A stretch of DNA of 64,000 nucleotides from Phaseolus vulgaris (lineage: Eukaryota; Streptophyta; Magnoliopsida; Fabales; Fabaceae). The notes beneath the pieces were generated by a model. The model searched no databases. It saw nothing but the letters and a program-made list of their open reading frames with translations, and was not told where the DNA came from. The translations under genes and the position numbers were made by a program. Below, piece by piece: positions 56,795-64,000 of the stretch (position 1 is its first letter; every line of letters begins with the position of its first letter). The stretch spans positions 19,420,034-19,484,033 of the forward strand of contig NC_023758.2 of NCBI RefSeq assembly GCF_000499845.2, written 5' to 3'.

Positions 56795-58180
56795 GATCAG
56801 GTAGCTGAGGTCATAGCACGACACCTTGACGTTTTCGCGTGGTTTGCCTCTGACATGCCCGACATAGACCCTGACTTCCTATGTCACCATCTCACCATGG
56901 ACCCCTAGGTCCGACCTGTTTGCCAGAGAAGGTGAAAATTCAATGAAGAGAGGCGTCGGGTCGTACGCGAAGAGACGAAGAAGCTGTTGAAGGTTGGCCA
57001 CATTAAGGAGATTCAATACCCCAAATGGCTGGCCAATGTGGTATTAGTAAAGAAGGCCAACGGCAAATGGAGAATGTGTGTTGACTTCACGGACCTCAAC
57101 AAGGCCTGTTTGAAGGACTCCTACCCGCTGCCCAGTATTGTTGCCTTGGTGGACAGCGCCTCTGCATGCAGACTCCTCAGCTTCCTGGATGCCTTTTCTG
57201 GTTACAACTAGATCATGATGCACCCCAGGAACGAGTGCAAGACAGCGTTTATGACAGAGTTGTCTTGTTATTGCTACAAGGTAATGCCCTTTGGGCTAAA
57301 AAACGCAGGTGCCACCTACCAACGGTTGATGGACAGAGTATTAACGCCCATGTTAGGGCGAAATGTCCAAGCATACGTAGACGACATGGTGGTCACCTCC
57401 CAGCAGAAGGAGCGACATGTAGCTGACCTTAAATAGTTGTTCACCACGATAATAAAGTACATGTTGAAGCTAAACCCAGAGAAGTGTGTGTTCGGGGTTG
57501 AGGCAGGCAAGTTCTTGGGTTTCCTACTCACTGAATGTGCGATAGAGGCAAATCTCGAGAAGTGCACCGCGATAATAGCCATAAGGAGCCCGATCTCGGT
57601 GAAAGAGGTGCAACAATTGACAGGGCGCATGGCTGCTGTGTCTAGATTCGTACCGGTAGGAGGAGACATGGGGCACCCTTACTTCCAGTTCCTAAAGAGA
57701 AACAACAGGTTCGTGTGGACCCAGGAGTGCGAAGAGGCGTTTGTGAAGCTGAAGGAGTACTTGGCCAGTCCACCAGTGTTGTGCAAGCTAGAGTCAGGTA
57801 CCCCACTCCGCCTATACTTCGCAGTCACAAAGAAGGTGATCAGTTCAGTCCTATTACAAGAGCAATACCAGGTGCAGAGGTCGATCTACTTCGTCGGCAA
57901 GGTGTTGCAAGGGCCAGATGTGAGATACCAGGCCTTAAAAAAGGCAGCCCTAGCAGTAGTATTCTCAGCGCGAAGACTTCGCCACTACTTCCAGAGCTTC
58001 ACCGTGATAGTGATGATAGACCTCCCAATCCGCAAGGTCTTACAAAAGCCAGATGTGGCAGGAAGGATGGTGCGGTGGGCAGTAGAGCTGTCTGAGTTTG
58101 ACGTACAGTATGAGCCTAGAGGCCCCATTAAGGGTCAGGTTTACGCTGACTTTGTAGTAGAGCTCTCTTCGGCAGCCACA
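56795..58180 (+). pseudogene. Element C reverse transcriptase and first RNase H
   Basis: RT: DIDPDFLCHHL, WLANVVLVKKANGKWRM, LPSIVALVDSAS, SFLDAFSGYN, VMPFGLKNAGATYQRLM, YVDDMVVTSQ (57,377). RNase H: LRLYFAVTKKVISSVL, RRLRHYFQSFTVIVM. Stops at 56,906, 56,933, 57,209 and 57,434; the 57,209 TAG is CAG in element B. Confidence 0.9.
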
Positions 58181-58600
58181 CACCAAGAAGGAGCAGGTTT
58201 CATATGGATGCTTTCTGTAGATGGTTCCTCAAACCAATAAAGAAGTGGAGTTGGTGTCATCTTGGAAGGACCAGATGGGCTGCTGATTAAGCAGACCCTA
58301 CAGTTTGCTTTCAAGGCCAGTAACAACCAAGCAAAGTATAAGGCCCTGGTCGCTGGAATGTTGTTGGCCAAGGAGAGGGGAGCAAAAGGTTTGCTTGCAA
58401 AGAGTGACTCTTTGTTAGTCACAAGTCAAGTCACGGGGGAGTACCAAGCTAAAGACCCTCAGATAGCCGCATACCTAGAATACGTCCAAATCCTAAAGGA
58501 GTCATTCGAGGTCTTTAAGTTAGTCCACGTACCCAGAAAACAGAATGCCCGAGCCGACTTGCTTGCAAAGCTCGCCAGTTTGGGCAAGGGGGGCAGGTAG
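58181..58600 (+). pseudogene. Element C second RNase H
   Basis: MLSVDGSSNQ, GVILEGPDGLL, NNQAKYKALVAGML (the usual catalytic Glu of QAEYEAL is Lys), AKSDSLLVTSQ and NARADLLAKL. TAA at 58,238 and TAG at 58,598. Confidence 0.85.
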
Positions 58601-60016
58601 AGGATAGTGATTCAGGAGACCCTGAAGACACCTCGAAATACCACAGACAATGTGGCAGAAGTCCAACAGGTTAGCACATTGGAAGGGATAAGGAGGAGTC
58701 ATCGGTCGTTAACATAGGAGACGGTGAAAACGCCCAGAATAAGCATGTACCCGGTTGCATGGGAGATATCGTCCCAAATTCACCAAGTTGAATCAGGAGA
58801 AACTTGGATGACGCCCTACCAACACTATTTGGCTGATGAAGTACTCCCGCAGAAGCTCGAAAAATCAAGAAAAATTCAAGCAAGTACACCCTGATCGATG
58901 GAAAGTTGTTCAGGCATGGATTCACCCATCCTATCCTGGTATGTGTAAGTGGTGAACAATGCACGCGCATCATGGCAGAACTACATGAAGGGATATGCGG
59001 TAGCCACATCGGCGACCGATCTCTCTCATCAAAGGCCATTCGGGGAGGGTATTACTAGCCAACCATGAGGGAGGATTGCACGAGGTACGCTTAGCGGTGC
59101 AAGCAGTGCCAACAACATACTGATTGGCACAAGGAGCCTCCAGATGAGCTGAGGTCGATCTACAGCCCATGGCCATTTCATACCTGGGGGATCAACATTT
59201 TGGGACCCTTCCCTTTGGCAGTACGACATATGAAGTACCTCATGTTTGCCATAGAATATTTCACAAAGTGGATTGAGGCTAAGCCAGTGGCATAGATCAC
59301 AACCCATAAGGTCCAGCACTTCGTGTGGAAGAACATAGTGTGCCGCTTTGGAATTCCGAAGAGGTTGGTATCTGACAACGGTACCTAGTTTGCAAGCCAG
59401 TAGCTGGGAAAGCTACGTACAAAACTTGGAATAAAACAGGTGTTCGTGTCAGTAGAACACCCCCAGACGAACGGGCAGGTCGAGTCGGCCAACCGAGTTC
59501 TGCTGAGAGATCTGAAGAGAAGGCTAGACAAAGCCAAAGGGACCTGGGCGGAAGAAGTTCCTAAAATTGTGTGGGCCTACCACACTACCCCCAGTCCACA
59601 ACTAGGGAAACACCCTTCAGCTTGGTGTATGGTTCGGACGCCATGATTCCAGTAGAGATCCAAGAGAACTCGTCACGTTTCCAAAACTCTGTGGTCGAGG
59701 AGTCCAATGAAGAGAGAAAGGTAAACCTGGACCTACTAGATGAAGTAAGGGAGGAAGCAAGGATTAAGGCCGAATCTTTGAAAAGGAGGGTGGAGTATAA
59801 GTACAACTCCAAGCTGAGACCGCGGCAATTCCAGGTCGCCGACCTGGTAATGCGGAAGGCCCACCTGTACCAGTTGGAAAATAAGTTATCAAGTGGACAG
59901 ACCCTTTCAGAGTAACAGAGGCCCTTGGGAATGGAGCATACAGGCTCGAAATGTTAGAGGGTGGCGTGATCCCTCGTACTTGGAACGCGACCAATCTGAT
60001 GTTTTATTTTAGTTAA
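58601..60016 (+). pseudogene. Element C integrase
   Basis: Zinc region HEGICGSHIG ... CKQCQ; the core has first Asp changed to Asn (AAC at 59,194-59,196 in WGINILGPF), second Asp kept (SDNGT, 59,374) and Glu kept (GQVESAN, 59,482). Stops at 58,715, 59,056 (TGG to TAG), 59,092, 59,293, 59,386 and 59,401; shifts near 58,850, 59,590 and 59,890. C-terminal end IPRTWNATNLMFYFS. Confidence 0.88.
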
Positions 60017-60976
60017 AAATATTTTGCATTGTACACGTTTTAAGGGGGGCACTCTTTTTCCCTCATAAGGGTTTTTTAACGAGGTCACCCAAATAAAATT
60101 CTAGTTATTCAGTTAAGAAATATGTGTGCATTACAGTTAATGAACCTCTCCCTTGAAGTGATACACGAAGAGCAGAGATAGTTTGGTTTCCCCAATAAGC
60201 CCCTCTTGTGTAAGTTCACCAAGCCGAAGAATAGTATGGTTCCCCAGTTAATGAACCTCTCCCTTGAAGTAATACGCCAAGGTCGGGAATAATATGGTTC
60301 GATGATGAACCTCCCCCTTGTGCAAGTTTACCAAGACTGAGAACAGTATGGTTCAAACGTTGAAGGCTTGCCCCTTGACTTTTTATACAAGGTCGCGGTC
60401 AGTTATTCAAACCTGTCCCTTGACTTCGTACAACAAGGATGAGGTCGCTAAAGAGCCGTTCACTCGAGGTAGAAACACCAAGATGGGAGAAGTATGGTTC
60501 CTTAAGGGACCTCCTTCTTGCGTAGTAACTCCAGGGTCGAACAGCATAGCTCACCAGTTAAGTTCACCCCTACCTTTGTATTGCAGGACCAAGATCAGAA
60601 GGAAATGCTTCCCCCTTGTATACAAGCCAAGGTTGAAAGCGGTACGTTCCCCAGTATTACCTGCAAGACGTTCCTGTCGGTCTAAGGAGAGTAAATATGA
60701 GATTAACAAAGACGCCACACTTTGCAAAAGAAAATCGAGGGCAGCAAGAGGAGCTCACCCTCGAACAGAGGTCAAGCCAGTTAAGGGGTTTGTGCGCAAG
60801 GTTCAAACGTGCCACCTAAAGGGTGAACCTAGGTCGAAGGTGCTGTTAATAGAAGTTGAGGCAAGTAAAGGTAGAAAAACGCAAGCTAATCGAGCAGTTA
60901 AACAAAAGATAAATATTTATAATGTATATATACAAAATGCAGATTGTCCTTCAAGAAGACAGAGTTACAGAATAAA
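60017..60976 (+). repeat. Element C repeat zone
   Basis: Degenerate tandem units of about 50-60 bases built on GAACCTCTCCCTTG and AGTATGGTTC (for example 60,144, 60,254, 60,306, 60,410 and 60,605). Apparent frames here carry no domain. It lies between pol and the antisense gene. Confidence 0.7.
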
Positions 60977-63271
60977 TCACTCTCGTAGCACGAGTTGCCC
61001 ATCAACAACGCACTTGGACTCACTAAAAGGGTCAAGATCCACCTCAAGATGCACACAGGCAAACTGAGCGATGGCATCTTGGAACCCCTTGCCGTAAGCA
61101 TCGGCAGCGTCATTGGTGAGTTCCTCCTTCATCTTCTTGAAAAGCTCAACCTTTTCGACCAGCTCCCCTTCAACCTACCCTAGCAGGACCTCGCGTTGGG
61201 TGGCCCTCTCCTTCAGCCTGACCATTTTTGCCTTCATCTCCTCGACCAGCCCCTCTAGTTCGACCACGTTGTTGCAAAGAGGCAAGATCTTCGCTTCTAG
61301 TTGGACAGCCTTGTGGCTCTTGTCATAAAGAGCTTTCTTGGCGTCCTTCTCAGATTGGCGAAGGCTTGCCAACTCGACGTACATAGCGGTCTCACAATTG
61401 GCGAAGGTGTTGGTCTTGAGGGACAGTTCTTCCTCCAGCTTCACCATCCTAGCCCTGAGTTCTTCCGCCTCTTGGGCCCTACTCAGCGTAAGGCTGGATG
61501 CGATCAGGAAGTCCCCAAGGCCATGGAAAATACGGTCCTGGATGAAATTACCACTCAAGCTCTCTAACACCTCCTTGTCTTGGAAGCGCTTGAAGATTTG
61601 CTGAAGCAGCGTGGGGAGCTCGGAAGTGGAAGGCATTTCCTGGCCTTCAAGGGCGCTCTCTCCCCCACCTTCGTGAACAATAAGGTGGCGCGGGGAGAAG
61701 GCGCTCGGAGGGTTATCCCTGAAATCCGGAGTACCACCAGATGCAGAAGGAGAAGGCGCCACGGCCTCGCCCACCCTTTGCCTTTTGAAGACAAGACCGG
61801 TGCACGTATCCTCATCATCCGATTCAACGGCCACCACCCTTTTCTGCCTATCACAAACAGGGGTTGGTACGATTGTTTGGGGGACAGAGGTAGTTGAGGT
61901 ACGAGGAGTTTCGGGCGTTGAAGTGCTCACACCAGCATCGGTCGCCCTGCGCTTGGCAAGCAGATCAACCAATTTCTTCTTATTGTCTTTGCTAAAACCC
62001 ATATCTGCATGAAAATATCAAGTCAACACAGGAGATAATGACAAGGCAAGTTAAATGCAAGCAAGGGTAAGATGGGAACAAGAAGAGTACCAATATATTT
62101 GTTAAGATTCTTGGGGCTAAACTCACATTTGAGCAACTCCAAGGTACTGAATGGGGTATGGAGTCCAGAGAGGAACTCACATACTCCCCGCTCCTGAAGG
62201 GGGAGATCCTCGAGACTTCGAGGCCTCTAAAGGTTTGGATTCTCCGCCCAGTATAGGGGAAACCCATCTAAAAGGGCGGGGTCCCTCCGGTTGCTCCGAA
62301 CCTTGAAGAAGTTCTTCTTGAACCCCTTGTAGGATTGCTGGAAGAGTGTTAGGAGCACCCTCCCAGCAACACTGTTGAAGCTAACCCACAACTTCTTCCC
62401 AGGACTTTTTGCTTTGAAGAAGAAGAGGAAAGAATCCATTGAAGGCGTATGGCCAAGACTGTGACAAAGAATGGCGAAGGCCCTTACGAACGCCCAACTG
62501 TTGGGATGCAGTTGGGCAGGGGCGACATTCACTTCTGTTAAGAGCGCCCGCTCGAAGGGGGTGAAGGGTAGTCGAAGCCCGAGCCTTCGGAAGATGGTGG
62601 AATAAATAATACAGAAGGGGCCTTCGAGGTCTGAGGATTCGTCAGCACACACCGGCTCTCCTTCCCGGCAAGCCACAACATTCATAAACTTGTCATGGTC
62701 TTTGCCAAAGACCCGCGATTTGTGACAGGTCTGTTTTCTCCTATATTTGGTTATGCTCTCGAGGGAGGTAAAACTAGAAGTTTCCTGTAGAAGAGTAGTC
62801 AGCGCCCAACGATACAAGGACCTATAGAAGGAGGCGGAAGGAGGAGGGATCGGTGACGTAGATGGAATAGGGGATGAAGACGAAGTGGAGTTAGAGTCCG
62901 AAGGAAGAGTTGGAGTGGGTTCTTGTTGGGTGATCTTAGATGAGGAAGCTAAAAAGGAGAAGGAAAAGATAAACTTTAGAGGAAGAAGGTGGCGTAACTT
63001 GACAGAACCAGAGAAAACCAGAAAACAGAGACTCGAAGCATAAACAGAGGAAATGAATGCACAGAGAAATGCGAAAATCATAAACAGTCCCAAGCAATTA
63101 TAAGCATAATGCAAGCAGTGAAATCATAAGTCGCAAAGCAATCGGTGAGTAAAAATCATACCTTTGAATATTGAGGTTCGAGGGTTTGGAGTTTCGGAAG
63201 AGAGAGAAGAGAGCGTTTTTCGCAAAAATGCTAAAGAGAAGGTTTGCGTAAGTGAAAGTAATGGAACAATG
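60977..63271 (-). pseudogene. Antisense gene of Tat element C
   Basis: Leader intron 63,161-62,949 (CAAAG/GTATGA to TTTTTAG), coding exon 1 about 62,948-62,091, coding intron 62,090-62,005 (86 bases, GTACTC to ATGCAG), exon 2 62,004-60,977. Exon 1 has LHPNSWAFVRAFAIL, MDSFLFFFKAKSPG, GVAGRVLLTLFQQSYKG and DGFPLYW. Exon 2 has MGFSKDNKKKLVDLLAKR, an acidic region, a coiled coil (ELRARMVKLEEELSLK, RQSEKDAKKAL) and the end VVDGQLVLRE. Damage: the start codon region is altered at the leader acceptor, and TAG stops occur at about 62,227 and 61,175. Intron positions and phase match copy B. Confidence 0.8.
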
Positions 63272-63356
63272 GGGAAAGCGTAAGAGTTAAAGGGTTTGAA
63301 CAGTGCACTAAGAAGTTCGAGCGCCAACAAATCTCAGTCGTTGATCTTGACACGTG
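63263..63356 (-). promoter_or_regulatory. Promoter-like block of the antisense gene, element C
   Basis: Minus strand: CACGTG at 63,356-63,351, TGTTCAAA at 63,302-63,295 and CATTGTTCC at 63,271-63,263. Same order as in elements A and B, with more drift. Confidence 0.35.
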
Positions 63357-63480
63357 TACGCTGATTAACAAAGTAAGGTGAGACGTCGCTTAGGTGTACT
63401 ATTCACGCCCGTTGCCCAACGCCACGTAGGTCGCCCATCGCGATAACTTAGTCTCTTCGCTGAAACAAGTTACAGCTCGA

Positions 63481-63494
63481 GACTAGGGGGCTTG
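63481..63494 (+). other. Element C polypurine tract
   Basis: GACTAGGGGGCTTG directly before the 3' LTR; one base is changed from a pure purine core, as expected for an old element. Confidence 0.7.
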
Positions 63495-64000
63495 TGTCTC
63501 GACCACTCCTTGGTCATCGACTCAGGGAATGACCTCAGACATCGCACACAGATGCTTGGTAATGGAAGGAGGCCACATAAGGGAGGCCCCAGACGCACCT
63601 ACCAGGGGATTGGTTAGTCTTCAGACATTGGTATCATAGACCCCGATGTCGGAGATCGACATCGGACCTCGCCAGCAGAGGGAGAAGATCGGACATCGGT
63701 GGTGTGAACGTTGTAGAGGGCCACGTAAGGTGGGCCCTAGAGTTATGATAAGTTAATAGTTAAGACATGAGATATGTGGGAAGCCTAAGTCACGAAGGAT
63801 CCATGCACGTGATGTGTATAGCGCATGAAGGCGCAACACGTATGAATAATCCTGGGAGGTGCTAAGGCCCATTAGGGTTAGGGTTTTCAAGAAAAGTTGC
63901 ATGCATGGCACGTGAATACTTAGGGCACCCACAAAGCAGATGACGCTAGAGATCAGGTGCACAAGTTGGTACCCAAGCGACCACTCTGTTATTCATTGCA
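63495..64000 (+). repeat. Element C 3' LTR, first 506 bases
   Basis: Homologous to 53,878-54,383. The first 103 bases differ at about 19 places, the next 400 at about 9. Cut by the window end. Confidence 0.92.

Larger units (their letters stand above)
53878..64000 (+). mobile_element. Element C, Tat-lineage LTR retrotransposon, runs off the window
   Basis: The 5' LTR is 53,878-54,749 and the 3' LTR starts at 63,495. Same plan as element B, about 10.5 kb in full. Pol carries roughly fifteen stops and several shifts, far more than B. The target duplication cannot be tested because the right end is outside the window; the left flank is GTATT. Confidence 0.92.

Noticed and set aside
60318..61067. 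249-codon plus-strand frame after element C pol
   Set aside because: It spans the tandem-repeat zone and the end of the antisense gene and has no domain.

Overview
The window looks like nuclear DNA of a dicot plant, probably a bean-type legume (inference). It is AT-rich, its two cellular genes have plant-type introns, and about two thirds of it is nested LTR retrotransposons of plant Ty3/gypsy (Tat and chromovirus-like) and Ty1/copia (Sirevirus-like) types. The species cannot be proved from sequence alone. No rRNA, tRNA or CRISPR array was seen.

Layout. 1-3.4 kb: AT-rich spacer with a decayed gypsy gag and a 131-bp LTR scrap. 3.4-5.6 kb: a minus-strand glycoside hydrolase family 17 beta-1,3-glucanase gene with a C-terminal X8 domain, three exons. 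6.1-16.0 kb: a minus-strand pile of Tat elements (family A) with a short deleted element at its left end and a copia-type solo LTR inside one gag. 16-18.5 kb: spacer with a TA microsatellite. 18.56-23.05 kb: a complete five-exon VAMP72-type R-SNARE gene, minus strand. 24.5-27.5 kb: copia relic plus a copia-type LTR. 27.5-51.6 kb: a nest. A chromovirus-like element D (protease 27.5-28.0, RT to integrase 36.6-38.5, integrase end and 3' LTR 50.2-51.6) was split by an inverted solo LTR (F), which was split by gypsy element E (28.17-35.79), which carries another solo LTR (G). D was split again at 38,494 by full-length Tat element B (38,495-50,177). 51.6-53.2 kb: minus-strand Tat/Ogre-type gag-protease relic. 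53.88-64.0 kb: Tat element C, whose 3' LTR runs off the window.

How the parts work together. The three Tat elements share one plan: LTR, primer site starting TGGCGCC, gag, protease, RT, RNase H, a second RNase H, integrase, a tandem-repeat zone, then a gene on the opposite strand just before the 3' LTR. That antisense gene has an N-terminal domain like Pfam 'putative gypsy type transposon', a C-terminal coiled coil, a coding intron at the same place in all three copies and an upstream 5'-leader intron. A G-box, a TATTCAAA-like box and a CACTGTTCC-like block precede it, so it looks like a transcription unit of its own. All three copies are damaged; most stops that can be compared fit C-to-T change, often CAG to TAG, as expected for methylated silenced DNA.

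The most useful observations are the conserved spliced antisense gene and its promoter-like block, the layered insertions dated by target-site duplications, the decay signature, and one short LTR motif shared by four otherwise different Tat LTR families.
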